A stretch of DNA of 30,369 nt from Gp6-AA40 sp050742535. Its GTDB lineage: Bacteria > Acidobacteriota > Vicinamibacteria > Vicinamibacterales > UBA2999. Shown one piece after another: positions 1 to 7,794 of this stretch; position 1 is the first letter of the stretch, and each line of letters begins with the position of its first letter. Made by a program: the position numbers and the translations under genes. The stretch lies in assembly GCA_050742535.1 (NCBI GenBank), contig JBOGIQ010000028.1, forward strand, positions 1 to 30,369, written 5' to 3'. The notes under the pieces were generated by a model. The model saw only the letters and a list, made by a program, of their open reading frames with translations, was not told the DNA's origin and made no database searches.

Positions 1-663
1 CGTGACTTGCGCGCTCGCCTCGGCAAGCGCGGTCTCGACTTCAGCGACCCGGCGTTCGAGCGTCGCGCGAGTCGCGGTCTCATGGGCGTATTGAGCGCTG
101 AGCTCGCCCTCGCGCCGGGTGAGCTGCTCGACTTCTCTCGTCGCCAATTCGTGCCGCTGCCGTGCCGATGCGAGAGCGGATTCGACGTAACTCAGTTGCT
201 GTTCGAGCCCATCGCGGGTTTCCGTGACCGCCGACAGCTCTGACGCGAACTCGGCTTCCCGCGCTGCCAGCCGGGCGATCGCTTCCGCTTCCGCGCGTGC
301 GAGCCGCTCGACGGCTGCCGCGGCGGACGCTTCCGCCTCCCGGGCACGTTTGACTTCCAGGCCCGCCTCGCGGAGCTGCTCGTCAACCATGGCGCGGACC
401 GCGTGGTTCCGTGCGATGTCTTTTTCGTACTGCGCCCGTCGCGCGACCAGCTCCTGTTCGAGCACAATCCTGGCGGCACGTTCGCGGGCGATGACGTCCG
501 CGAGGTTGTCCTGGGGTTCGGCCGCGGCGGCGGCGCGGGCGGCAAGCCAATCTCTCTGCCGTCGCCGGACGATGGCTTCGAGGTCCGCTAAGCGCTGCTC
601 CAGCACGGACTTAGGGTCCGTGGGCCGCGCGTCACGTCCGTTCACGATCTCGAAAGTCTTCAT
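1..663 (-). CDS. Coiled-coil protein, N-terminal 221 codons (partial)
   Basis: The minus strand is open from an ATG at 663 to the window edge with no stop, giving 221 codons that begin MKTFEIVNGRDARP. From about residue 20 onward the protein is almost entirely charged and Ala/Glu/Arg-rich with heptad-like spacing (for example LEQRLADLEAIV and REVEQLTRREGELSAQ), so a long coiled coil is likely. There is no signal peptide or membrane segment in the visible part. The missing C-terminus could carry a sensor or kinase domain, because long N-terminal coiled coils are common in acidobacterial multi-domain signalling proteins; nothing in the visible part shows this. No clear Shine-Dalgarno sequence precedes the ATG. 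Codon use matches its neighbours. The plus-strand open frames over this stretch are shadows of it. Function is not recognised. Confidence 0.75.
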   Translation of the reverse strand, partial: MKTFEIVNGRDARPTDPKSVLEQRLADLEAIVRRRQRDWLAARAAAAAEPQDNLADVIARERAARIVLEQELVARRAQYEKDIARNHAVRAMVDEQLREAGLEVKRAREAEASAAAAVERLARAEAEAIARLAAREAEFASELSAVTETRDGLEQQLSYVESALASARQRHELATREVEQLTRREGELSAQYAHETATRATLERRVAEVETALAEASAQVT

Positions 664-797
664 GCACTTGGGCGCAAAAGCGAGAACGTTACGCCCGCAT
701 CTATCGGCTGCAGGCGCACACTTCTGCACCCCCTGTCATCTGCGCTCCGATTCGCGTCCGGCCTCGAGTGGCGTCTCAGCTACGATTGCGGGCCGAC

Positions 798-803
798 AGG
801 AGG
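798..803 (+). promoter_or_regulatory. Shine-Dalgarno AGGAGG that fixes a TTG start
   Basis: AGGAGG lies 7 nt before the TTG at 811 and selects it as the start of the TPR lipoprotein-like or secreted protein that follows. The encoded N-terminus is a good signal peptide, which agrees with this choice. Confidence 0.75.
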
Positions 804-810
804 CCGCACA

Positions 811-1872
811 TTGCTTCGTCACTCGCTGACAATCGCCGCGACGCTGCTGATCGCCGCATCCGCGAACCCCGCCCTGGCGCAGTCCGGATGCTCGGCGGAA
901 CAGGGCCAGCTCCTCATCGACCAGGGACGCCACCGGCAGGCGATCAGGCAGTTCACCTGCGTCATCGACGCGCAGCCGACCGTGATCGAGGGTTATCGCG
1001 GGCGCATCGAAGCACAACTCCTCCTCGGTCTGTATGCCGACGCACTGGGCGATTACGGGCGCGTTACGGCCCTGGTGATTCCGGCTGACGCGGACGCGGT
1101 CACGACACTCCTCGCAGGCTACGCCGCGCGCCTGGCGGATGACCCTCAGAGCGTTTCCGCCCTGACCGGCGCCAGCTTCGCGCGCTGGTGGCTCTTCCAA
1201 TACGCCGATGCCACGCACCTCCTGAATGACCTGCTCGCGATCCGTCCGAACGACTTGTACGGCAACCTGTTTCGCGGCTCGAGCCGGCTGCTGCGCGGCG
1301 CAACGAATGCCGGCGTTGCGGATCTCGACAAGTCGATCGCGCTCGATCCGGAGAACCCCCACCTCCATTGGATCGTCGCCGACGCCTACACCTACGGTCT
1401 GTTCGATCCTCAGCGAGCGTTCCTGCACGCACAGCTCGCGCTGACTGGCGGCCTCGATACGCCGCGCGTCCACGCCATCTTCGCAACTGCCTACCTGGCG
1501 TTTGGCAATCTCAGCGCCTCCATACTGCACATCGACCGTCACCTCGACCTCGTCATGACCGAACTCGTCACGGCACCGACGCTCTTCGATGGCGATTCGC
1601 TCGACGTGGCAGTCGTCCCCGGGCGCGTCGTCGAGATCCCGGTGCCGGCCATTGCCGGCGAGACGATCGCCATCGTGACAAGCAGCAAGGACTACTGGGA
1701 CACGATCGCGGTACTGCTGGCGCCGGACGGCACGCCGGTCGCGGGAAGCGACGATGGGAAAAGCTACTTCGCGGCGTTCGAATGGCCCGCCGCGCACACC
1801 GCGATCTATCGTCTCCGGGTGACCTTCTTCGAGGCGGTGAACTTCGGCACGATACTGGTCGCGCGCAAGTAA
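811..1872 (+). CDS. Secreted TPR-repeat protein with C-terminal beta-sandwich (PPC-like) domain
   Basis: 353 aa, TTG start supported by an ideal AGGAGG. Residues 1-23 form a Sec signal peptide ending ALA before QSG, so the protein should be periplasmic or exported. Residues 25-260 look like irregular TPR helices: a Gln/Ala-rich pair near 30-65 (DQGRHRQAIRQFTCVID) and a clearer pair around 160-185 (GVADLDKSIALDPENPHLHW). The last ~95 residues change character to beta strands (VVEIPVPAIAGETIAIVTSS, then a YRLRVTF strand), resembling the pre-peptidase C-terminal (PPC) fold that often follows secreted enzymes or scaffolds. No catalytic motif is visible. The next gene starts 8 nt after its stop, so the two are probably co-transcribed. 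The TPR assignment is moderate; the PPC assignment is an inference from strand pattern. Confidence 0.8.
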   Translation: MLRHSLTIAATLLIAASANPALAQSGCSAEQGQLLIDQGRHRQAIRQFTCVIDAQPTVIEGYRGRIEAQLLLGLYADALGDYGRVTALVIPADADAVTTLLAGYAARLADDPQSVSALTGASFARWWLFQYADATHLLNDLLAIRPNDLYGNLFRGSSRLLRGATNAGVADLDKSIALDPENPHLHWIVADAYTYGLFDPQRAFLHAQLALTGGLDTPRVHAIFATAYLAFGNLSASILHIDRHLDLVMTELVTAPTLFDGDSLDVAVVPGRVVEIPVPAIAGETIAIVTSSKDYWDTIAVLLAPDGTPVAGSDDGKSYFAAFEWPAAHTAIYRLRVTFFEAVNFGTILVARK

Positions 1873-1880
1873 ACTTCCGC

Positions 1881-2609
1881 GTGAGAAAGAAATCATCGGC
1901 CCGGCCGTTGCGGCCTGGATACCGCAGCTCCATTCCGGCACGGGCGCGCGCCCGCATCACACACCGGCACGCGTCGACGGCGCCCGAACGCATCGACTAT
2001 CTCGTAGGACGCTCGGTCGTCGGTTGCCGTCACTTCGATGCGAATGGGGGACTGCTGTTCGACTATGGAATTCGCCGCGGCAGGCGCCACGGCAGAGAGT
2101 ATCGCTGGGACGAGCCTGGTACGTTGGTCTCCGCGACCGCTTACAGGAATGGTCTCGAGCATGGACTCGCGCGCCAGTGGTCGCCGGATGGCCGCATCAT
2201 CGGCACCTACCGGATGCGCAATGGCACCGGCATCGACCTGTGGTGGCAGGAGACATGGACGAAGCCGCGGCGGCCATATCTGTCCGAAGTCCGATTCATG
2301 AAGAACGGGCAACGCCACGGTTTCGAGTGGTGGGCGAACGATGACCAGCGCTCCGTGTACCAGGAGCGGCACTGGTCGATGGACGATCTGCACGGCATCG
2401 AGCGCGAGTGGAACGACAGGGGGACGCTGCGCTCGGGCTTCCCTCGATTTTACGTTCGCGGCCGCCGTGTCACGCGCCGCGCGTACGATCGCGAACAGAA
2501 ACGTAATGCATCGCTGCCGGCCTATAAACCTGAGGACGACCTGCCCCAACGGGACCGGCACCCTGTCCTCGGCCGCCTCTTGCGGCTGAGCGCACGACGC
2601 ATGAGATAG
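1881..2609 (+). CDS. YwqK/MORN_2-like repeat protein
   Basis: 242 aa from a GTG at 1881, 8 nt after the upstream stop; the frame stays open far upstream but only as a shadow of the TPR gene. After a strongly basic first 35 residues (VRKKSSARPLRPGYRSS) the protein shows repeated short units of the MORN_2/YwqK type: G-x-x-H-G followed by an aromatic-x-x-[DN]-G step, seen in RRGRRHGREYRWDEPGT, NGLEHGLARQWSPDG, MKNGQRHGFEWW and DLHGIEREWNDRG. In other bacteria these repeats occur in antitoxin-like or cell-surface proteins; no toxin partner is adjacent here. There is no signal peptide, so it is probably cytoplasmic. The start is uncertain because no good ribosome binding site precedes the GTG, and translational coupling to the upstream gene is likely. 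Confidence 0.7.
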   Translation: MRKKSSARPLRPGYRSSIPARARARITHRHASTAPERIDYLVGRSVVGCRHFDANGGLLFDYGIRRGRRHGREYRWDEPGTLVSATAYRNGLEHGLARQWSPDGRIIGTYRMRNGTGIDLWWQETWTKPRRPYLSEVRFMKNGQRHGFEWWANDDQRSVYQERHWSMDDLHGIEREWNDRGTLRSGFPRFYVRGRRVTRRAYDREQKRNASLPAYKPEDDLPQRDRHPVLGRLLRLSARRMR

Positions 2610-2686
2610 CCCGTTGGAGCCTTGACTTGGCCTGACGCTGTTTAGTACACGTCCCCTCTCTGGGCGGGGAGATTAGGGATGAGTCC

Positions 2687-3220
2687 GTGAAGACCAAACG
2701 AATCGTGCTCGGGGTCCTGGCGTGTGCGCTGGTCTCCGCCGTCGCCTTCGCGCAAAATTTCATGCACATCAAGGAGCTGCTCACCGGCTACGAGGAAGTT
2801 CCCTCGGTCTCGACCGGCGCAAGCGGACAGTTCACCGCGCAGATACGGAAGGACTCAACGATCGACTGGCAGTTGAGTTATTCGGATCTCGAAGGCGCCG
2901 TACAGCAGGCGCACATCCATCTCGGTCAGCCAGGAGTGAACGGCGGCATCTCCGTCTTCCTGTGCACGAATCTGGGCAACGGCCCGGCGGGAACCCAGCC
3001 GTGTCCGGCGCCGCCGGCGACGATCTCCGGGACGATCGCCATGGCGGATGTGAGTCCCAACATTCCTGCCACGGCGGGTGCGCGAACTCAGGGACTGAAC
3101 ACGGGCGAGATGGACGAACTCCTCGCCGCGATGCGGGCCGGAGCCACCTACGTCAACGTCCACAGCACGCTGTGGCCGGGCGGCGAGGTGCGTAGCCAGA
3201 TCGATAACGGAACGCCTTAA
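2687..3220 (+). CDS. Secreted CHRD-domain protein
   Basis: 177 aa from a GTG at 2687; a nearby ATG at 2679 closes after three codons. Residues 1-22 are a clean signal peptide (MKTKRIVLGVLACALVSAVAFA) before QN. The rest is a single CHRD domain: LLTGYEEVPSVSTGASGQFT at the start, a central QAHIHLGQPGVNGGISVFLC, and the terminal YVNVHSTLWPGGEVRSQI. The H-x-H and V-H-S motifs are typical of the family, which is named from chordin and is widespread in bacterial exported proteins of unknown biochemical role. Two Cys residues flank a Pro-rich loop (CTN...CPAPPA) and could form a disulfide. It stands alone, with 77 nt upstream, and ends at a strong hairpin shared with the convergent ATPase gene. Confidence 0.85.
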   Translation: MKTKRIVLGVLACALVSAVAFAQNFMHIKELLTGYEEVPSVSTGASGQFTAQIRKDSTIDWQLSYSDLEGAVQQAHIHLGQPGVNGGISVFLCTNLGNGPAGTQPCPAPPATISGTIAMADVSPNIPATAGARTQGLNTGEMDELLAAMRAGATYVNVHSTLWPGGEVRSQIDNGTP

Positions 3221-3223
3221 GAA

Positions 3224-3278
3224 CAGGCCTCAGGAATCAGGCCTCGGGCCTCAGCTGGGGCCTGATGCCTCGGGCCTG
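3224..3278. terminator. Bidirectional hairpin between convergent genes
   Basis: A 55-bp imperfect inverted repeat fills the gap between the stop of the CHRD gene (3220) and the stop of the minus-strand ATPase (3281). The 20-nt arms CAGGCCTCAGGAATCAGGCC and the complement of the right arm match at 17 of 20 positions around a 15-nt loop. The same CAGGCC/CTCGGGCCT words recur inside it, so it may have grown by short duplications. It would form a very stable RNA hairpin in either direction, but no T-run follows, so intrinsic termination is an inference. Confidence 0.55.
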
Positions 3279-3280
3279 CT

Positions 3281-5113
3281 TTATACAGCCATCTGTTCGG
3301 CAGGGGCGGCTTCGAGCATCTCGCGGATTGCCGAGAACGGCATCACGCGCACGAGCTCCTCGATGTTCGTCACCTGATCGTGCAGCAGTTCCGAGGCGCA
3401 CTGCGCCATCGTGAACGTGCTCGCCTTCGATGACGCCGCGAGCTCGTCGGCCGGCACTTCCTTCGCGATCATCACGGCGTCGTCCTGCGTCGGCACCCAC
3501 AGCTCGCCGACCATCACACGGCCGCTGAAGCCGGTGAAGTTGCACGCCGGGCAGCCGGAGCCCTTGACCAGCTCCCAGTTCGACAGGTTCGCGCTGAACG
3601 GCAGCTGATCGATCAGGTGCTTGGACGGCTGATACGGCGACTTGCAGTCCTTGCACACACGGCGCACCAGCCGCTGGCCGAGGACGCCGGCAATCGTCGA
3701 GGCGATCGTGTTCGAGTCGATGCCCAGGTCGCGCAGCCGCGCGACCGATTCGACGGCCGTTGTCGTGTGCAGCGTGCTCATCAGCAGGTGGCCGGTCTGC
3801 GCGGCGCGGAGCGCCATCAGCGCGGTCTCGCCGTCTCGAATCTCGCCGATCATGATCACTTCCGGGTCGTGCCGCAGGAACGCCCGCAGATATTTCGCGA
3901 AGGTGTTCCCGATCTGATCGTTGACCTCGCACTGCGAGAACTGCTCGTAGACGTATTCGATGGGGTCCTCGGCGGTGAGGATCCGGATTTGCGGCTTGTA
4001 GAGCGTTTTCAGCGCCGCGTAGAGCGTCGTGCTCTTGCCGGATCCGGTCGGACCGGTGACCAGGATGATCCCGGCGCTCCGCTTCAGCAGCTGACCGAAC
4101 TGCACCACCATTGTCTTCGGCAGCCCGAGACCGTCGATCGACGCGGGCAGCCGCGACTTGTCGAGCACGCGAATGACCACGCTCTCGCCGTGCATGCTGG
4201 GAATGATGGAGACGCGCAGGTCGATGGTGATCAGCTCCTCGCCCTTGCTGACACGGACGCGGAAGCTGCCGTCCTGCGGCCGGCGGCGCTCGGCGATGTC
4301 GAGCTTCGCCAGAATCTTGAAGCGCGACACCATCTCGCGGCCCAGCTGATTGCAGGCCGCCTCGATGTCGCCCAGCTGCGGCGCCTGGAGCAGGCCGTCG
4401 ATGCGGAACCGGATGCCGATGCGGTTCGACAGCGTCTCGATGTGGATGTCGCTCGTGCGCTGTTCGATCGCCACCGCGAGCAGCTTCTGCACGATGACGT
4501 CGGCGCCCTTGAATTCGTATCCGTAGTTGTTGACGCGAACGTCCTCCGCCTCTTCGTCGAACTGGAGGTCCATCACGCCGGTTTCGACCGTGCCGCCGGA
4601 CGGTCCCTGCAGCGCTTCGCTGTACAGGCGCGCGAACGCCGCCTTGATCGATTCGTGCGACGCGGTGACGACGCTGATGCTGTAACCGGTGATGCGCTTC
4701 AACTCGCCGACGACGGTCTGGTCGGACGGGTCGTCCATGCAGACCGTGAGGCTCTGTCCGATCGAGCTGACCGGCAGCAGGCAGTGGCGGCGCGCGTAGG
4801 CGTGATTGATGATCCGGCCGAGCGCCGGGTCGATGCGCATCCGTTCGAGATCGACGAAGGGCACGTTGAGCTGTTCGCTCAAGGCCTGGCGCATCACGTC
4901 GTCGCTGATGAAACCGAGCTTGACGAGCAGGCGGCCCAGCCGAACGCCCTTGTGATGTTTCTGCTGCCGCAGCGCGTCCTGCAGCTGTTCCTGCGAGATC
5001 GCGCCAATCTTGACGAGCGACTCGCCCAGCGGGAGCCGTTCCTTGCGCGCGGCGCCCGACGCCGCGAGATGGATGTCGGGCTTCTTTCTGGCGTCTGTCG
5101 ACGATGCCTTCAT
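3281..5113 (-). CDS. GspE/PilB-family secretion/pilus assembly ATPase
   Basis: 610 aa, ATG at 5113 with AGGA 8 nt upstream. It is a type II secretion/type IV pilus hexameric ATPase that powers assembly of a pseudopilus or pilus at the inner membrane. Order: two N-terminal MshEN/T2SSE_N-type helical units (LGESLVKIGAISQEQLQDAL near 29-48 and LGRLLVKLGFISDDVMRQAL near 59-78), a linker domain (~190-330, with SDIHIE and RIDG motifs), then the RecA-like ATPase: Walker A GPTGSGKST at 354-362, Asp box AEDPIEY at 381-387, Walker B VIMIGEIRD near 419-427, and the His box STLHT. Four cysteines (487, 490, 521, 524; CKDC and CPAC) form the zinc tetramotif of active GspE/PilB. Length is normal. No pilC, pilT, pilin or secretin gene is adjacent, so it is an orphan in this window; its precise apparatus cannot be told. 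Confidence 0.92.
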   Translation of the reverse strand: MKASSTDARKKPDIHLAASGAARKERLPLGESLVKIGAISQEQLQDALRQQKHHKGVRLGRLLVKLGFISDDVMRQALSEQLNVPFVDLERMRIDPALGRIINHAYARRHCLLPVSSIGQSLTVCMDDPSDQTVVGELKRITGYSISVVTASHESIKAAFARLYSEALQGPSGGTVETGVMDLQFDEEAEDVRVNNYGYEFKGADVIVQKLLAVAIEQRTSDIHIETLSNRIGIRFRIDGLLQAPQLGDIEAACNQLGREMVSRFKILAKLDIAERRRPQDGSFRVRVSKGEELITIDLRVSIIPSMHGESVVIRVLDKSRLPASIDGLGLPKTMVVQFGQLLKRSAGIILVTGPTGSGKSTTLYAALKTLYKPQIRILTAEDPIEYVYEQFSQCEVNDQIGNTFAKYLRAFLRHDPEVIMIGEIRDGETALMALRAAQTGHLLMSTLHTTTAVESVARLRDLGIDSNTIASTIAGVLGQRLVRRVCKDCKSPYQPSKHLIDQLPFSANLSNWELVKGSGCPACNFTGFSGRVMVGELWVPTQDDAVMIAKEVPADELAASSKASTFTMAQCASELLHDQVTNIEELVRVMPFSAIREMLEAAPAEQMAV

Positions 5114-5240
5114 TGGGGGGATCCTGTTCTATGAGCCGCAGGCGTCGGAGCAAGACGCACGCCACGAGAGCGGAGCCCGTCGTGCGTTTTCCTTAGCAAA
5201 ACCAGCGGAAACGGGATCGGCGGCCGAAGGGTGCGCGCGG

Positions 5241-5290
5241 CCGCTCACAAATCTGGTCCGCCACGCACAAAACTGAACGTCCAATCACAA
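5241..5290. promoter_or_regulatory. Three CCNNNCACAA iterons with 20-bp period (candidate operator)
   Basis: CCGCTCACAA (5241-5250), CCACGCACAA (5261-5270) and CCAATCACAA (5281-5290) are spaced by exactly 20 bp, two helical turns, so all three would face the same side of the DNA. They sit in the spacer between the divergent ATPase gene (start 5113) and the membrane-protein gene (start 5352). The sequences between boxes are unrelated, which argues against simple duplication. Binding by a regulator is an inference. Confidence 0.5.
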
Positions 5291-5326
5291 GCCTGGCATC
5301 AGGCAGGTGACCGGAATCGGGCCCGC

Positions 5327-5332
5327 TAGAAT
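5327..5332 (+). promoter_or_regulatory. Candidate -10 box TAGAAT
   Basis: TAGAAT lies 19 nt before the GTG at 5352 with an AGGA at 5342-5345 in between, a spacing that fits a short 5' leader. No convincing -35 hexamer lies 16-18 bp upstream, which would suit dependence on an activator such as one bound to the upstream iterons (inference). Confidence 0.4.
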
Positions 5333-5351
5333 AGCAGCCATAGGAAATTAT

Positions 5352-7238
5352 GTGCGCCGCCTGCTGCTGATCCTCGGAACAGCTCTCGCCGCTTTACTCA
5401 CCTTCGCCTTTCGCTGGCTCAATCAGACCGAGTTCGTGAACGATCACTTCGATCACGTCGCGCTGGCGCTGCAGCTGCGGCTCGGCGATCTGCCGGTGCG
5501 CGACTTCGTGGACGAAGGAATGCCGCTGATGTATCTGGTGTCCGCGGCGGCGTGGGAGCTCCTGAAGTCGCCGTTCTACTCGGAAACCGTCGTCATCGCC
5601 CTGGGCTTTGCGATTGCCGCCGGCCTGAGCTTCCGTCTCGCGGCGCTCGTCTCGGGCTCGGTGCTGGCGGCGGCGCTTGCCGTGTTCGGGCAGGTGGCAC
5701 TCAACCCGCGCACCTACAGCTATCCGAAGCTGTTCGTCCAGGCCATCGCGCTGACCGTGGCCTGGTGGGCCGTCAAGCGTCCGACCGTGGCGCGGCTCGC
5801 CGCGCTCGCGGCGGCCACGGCGCTTGGCTACTACTTTCGGCACGATCACGCGCTCTATCTCGGCGTAGCAAGCGTGGCGCTGCTTGCTGTCGCCCAGTGG
5901 GGATCGGGGTTCGCGACGATGGCGCGATCGATTGCGACCTACGGCGCACTGGCTTTCCTGTTCGTGCTGCCACATCTGGCGTACGTGCAGTGGGCAGCGG
6001 GAATCCCGACGTATCTCCGCGTGGCACGCGCGTACGTCGGCGGGGAATCGGTGTCCGGCGTCTATCAGCTTCCTGTCTTCTCGGTGAATGCGGGGGAAGG
6101 ACTCTGGATCTCTCCCGAAACGCGCATCGTTCACATCAGGTGGGCGCCCGGTGTGGACGATCGCTTACGCGCCCGGCTGGAGGACGGCTACCAGCTGGAC
6201 GTGGTCAGGCATGTCGAGGATCGCACGTGGCGTTATCGCGCGCGCAACACCTCGGCCGCGAACCTGCAGGCGATCCGCTCGGACGGCAACGTCGAGGACA
6301 CACACGGATTCGATCAGCTGGCGCGCGCCGATCGCTGGCAACGGCTGCTGGGCGAATCGCACGTCGGCCCGGGGTGGCATGCCCGCGAGAACAGCGTCGC
6401 GCTCATCTTCTGGCTGTACTGGGCGCTGCCGGTTCTGGGGCTGGCGATGGTCGTCGCGCGCAGGCACGTGCTCGCGGTTCCGGAAATGGCCATTGCGGTC
6501 ATGCTCGCGGCGCTCGCGCTCTGTTCCAATCTCGTCTTTCTGCGGCATCCGCTGGAAGCGCGTCTGCCTGACGTCGGCCTCTCGCAGTCGGTGCTTGCCG
6601 CGTGGATTGGCGCCACGGCGTGGCGCTGGTGGCCGGCGCCAGGACTTCGGCGAGGTATCACCCGCGGCATCGTGGCCGTCGCAACGGCAGCGGCGCTCAG
6701 CGCCGTCGCGGTCTTCGGAGAGACCGGCAAGCTCCTCGCGGCGGCCGGCATCTTCACGGGCCCCGGCGACGTAGTCCGCCGCTGGCGCGACATCAGCGCA
6801 CGGCTTCACGACACGCATCCGGGGCCCGTCCCGAGCTATCCCTCGGGAATGCTGCTTCCCTTCATCGAGTACGTCAGGGAATGCACGGGTCCCGAGGATC
6901 GTCTGCTTTACGGCTGGTACTCGCCGGAGCTCAATGTCGTTACCGGGCGCGGGTTTGCGGGAGATCATCGACGGTTTTACCGGCGCCTGACCTCCTGGGA
7001 ACAGGCCGTCACAATCACGCATCTGCGGCGGGCGCGGGTCCCGTTTCTGATCATCCCCCTCGATCGCCATGATTGGTTCGCGACCACCTATCCCGACATC
7101 TGGGAGTACCTGAAACCTCGTTACGAGCGGATGACCGTGATCCCACCGGACGACGAGCGCGGGTTTGAAATCTGGCGCGACGTCTCACGACAAAGTAACG
7201 GCGTTTACCGGACGACGAACTGGCCGTGCCTTCGATAG
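5352..7238 (+). CDS. Polytopic membrane protein, GT-C glycosyltransferase-like
   Basis: 628 aa from GTG 5352, chosen because AGGA lies 6 nt upstream and a TAGAAT box precedes it; an in-frame GTG at 5307 would lie upstream of that box. The N-terminal segment RRLLLILGTALAALLTFAF is the first of roughly ten hydrophobic helices, spread over residues 1-220 and 350-480. The first loop holds acidic/His residues (NDHFDH) followed by LGDLPVRDFVDEG, the kind of Asp-bearing first extracytoplasmic loop seen in GT-C enzymes that use polyprenyl-phosphate sugars. A hydrophilic domain near residues 235-345 interrupts the helices, and residues ~480-628 form a soluble C-terminal domain. Such proteins usually transfer a sugar to lipid or protein outside the inner membrane. 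No acceptor is evident. The call is from architecture only. Confidence 0.6.
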   Translation: MRRLLLILGTALAALLTFAFRWLNQTEFVNDHFDHVALALQLRLGDLPVRDFVDEGMPLMYLVSAAAWELLKSPFYSETVVIALGFAIAAGLSFRLAALVSGSVLAAALAVFGQVALNPRTYSYPKLFVQAIALTVAWWAVKRPTVARLAALAAATALGYYFRHDHALYLGVASVALLAVAQWGSGFATMARSIATYGALAFLFVLPHLAYVQWAAGIPTYLRVARAYVGGESVSGVYQLPVFSVNAGEGLWISPETRIVHIRWAPGVDDRLRARLEDGYQLDVVRHVEDRTWRYRARNTSAANLQAIRSDGNVEDTHGFDQLARADRWQRLLGESHVGPGWHARENSVALIFWLYWALPVLGLAMVVARRHVLAVPEMAIAVMLAALALCSNLVFLRHPLEARLPDVGLSQSVLAAWIGATAWRWWPAPGLRRGITRGIVAVATAAALSAVAVFGETGKLLAAAGIFTGPGDVVRRWRDISARLHDTHPGPVPSYPSGMLLPFIEYVRECTGPEDRLLYGWYSPELNVVTGRGFAGDHRRFYRRLTSWEQAVTITHLRRARVPFLIIPLDRHDWFATTYPDIWEYLKPRYERMTVIPPDDERGFEIWRDVSRQSNGVYRTTNWPCLR

Positions 7239-7241
7239 AAT
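7236..7241 (+). promoter_or_regulatory. Candidate -10 box TAGAAT before the ECF sigma gene
   Basis: TAGAAT overlaps the end of the preceding gene's coding sequence and lies 22 nt before the TTG at 7264. It has the same form and distance as the TAGAAT before the gene at 5352. No -35 consensus is seen. Confidence 0.4.
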
Positions 7242-7263
7242 CCCCGCGTACCGAAAAATCCCC

Positions 7264-7794
7264 TTGCGCGACTCTGGCCCTGGTGACCCCCGGCTCGACG
7301 AGTTGTTCAGCGCCGCGTACCAAGAATTGCGCCGGCTGGCGTCGCTCGTAAAGAGCGACGATCCGCGCGCGACGCTGAGTCCGACGACGCTCGTCAACGA
7401 AGCGTTTCTGAAGCTGGCGGCGTCACCGCGATTCAAGGTGTTTTCCGATCTGCACTTCCGCCGGATCGTGGCGCGCGCCATGCGGCAGGTGCTCGTCGAG
7501 GCGGCGCGCCGGCGGAACGCCGCGAAGCGTGGTGGCGACGTCGTGTTCGTGACGCTCGATGAATCGATAGCCGAAGGCGTGACGAGCGCCAGAGACGTGC
7601 TGGCGCTGGACGCGGCGCTCGACACGCTCGAACGGCTCAATCCGCGCCAGGCGGAGATGGTCGTCTGCCGCTTCTTTGGCGGGCTCGACGTCGCGGAAAC
7701 GGCCGCCGCGCTCGACGTGTCGGAGGCGACCGTGCAGCGCGACTGGCGCGCCGTCAAGGCGTGGCTCGCCCGGGAGCTTCGCAGCCATGGATAG
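7264..7794 (+). CDS. ECF-family RNA polymerase sigma factor (PF07638 / Sig-70_X6 type)
   Basis: 176 aa if started at TTG 7264, just downstream of a TAGAAT box; the frame opens earlier at 7165 but that part overlaps the previous gene. Region 2 is at residues ~12-85 (ELFSAAYQELRRLASLVK, then the LSPTTLVNEAFLKLA and FRRIVARAMRQVLVEAARRR motifs typical of this family), and region 4 at ~120-172 (LDTLERLNPRQAEMVVCRFF and the helix-turn-helix DVAETAAALDVSEATVQRDW). The family redirects RNA polymerase to specific promoters and in Acidobacteria and Planctomycetes is commonly paired with a Ser/Thr kinase. Here its last 8 nt overlap the start of such a kinase, so the two are translationally coupled and probably form one signalling unit. 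No anti-sigma factor is visible. Confidence 0.9.
   Translation: MRDSGPGDPRLDELFSAAYQELRRLASLVKSDDPRATLSPTTLVNEAFLKLAASPRFKVFSDLHFRRIVARAMRQVLVEAARRRNAAKRGGDVVFVTLDESIAEGVTSARDVLALDAALDTLERLNPRQAEMVVCRFFGGLDVAETAAALDVSEATVQRDWRAVKAWLARELRSHG

Noticed and set aside
736..1941. Long minus-strand open frame over the TPR gene, and similar long antisense frames at 3617-5134 (+), 7754-9751 (-) and 13753-15243 (-)
   Set aside because: They mirror well-supported genes on the other strand. Their products are Arg/Ala/Gly/Val-rich without domains, as expected for shadows in GC-rich DNA.
2622..2650. Promoter TTGACT with GTACAC or TAGTAC before the CHRD gene
   Set aside because: The -35 is good but no -10 at 16-18 bp matches more than weakly; left as uncertain.
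3237..5165. 642-codon minus-strand frame overlapping the ATPase gene in another frame
   Set aside because: The other frame encodes a complete GspE/PilB ATPase with all motifs; this one is Arg/Ala-rich and has no recognisable domain.
5307..5351. Upstream GTG start for the membrane protein
   Set aside because: It would place the start upstream of the TAGAAT box and lacks the AGGA seen before the GTG at 5352.
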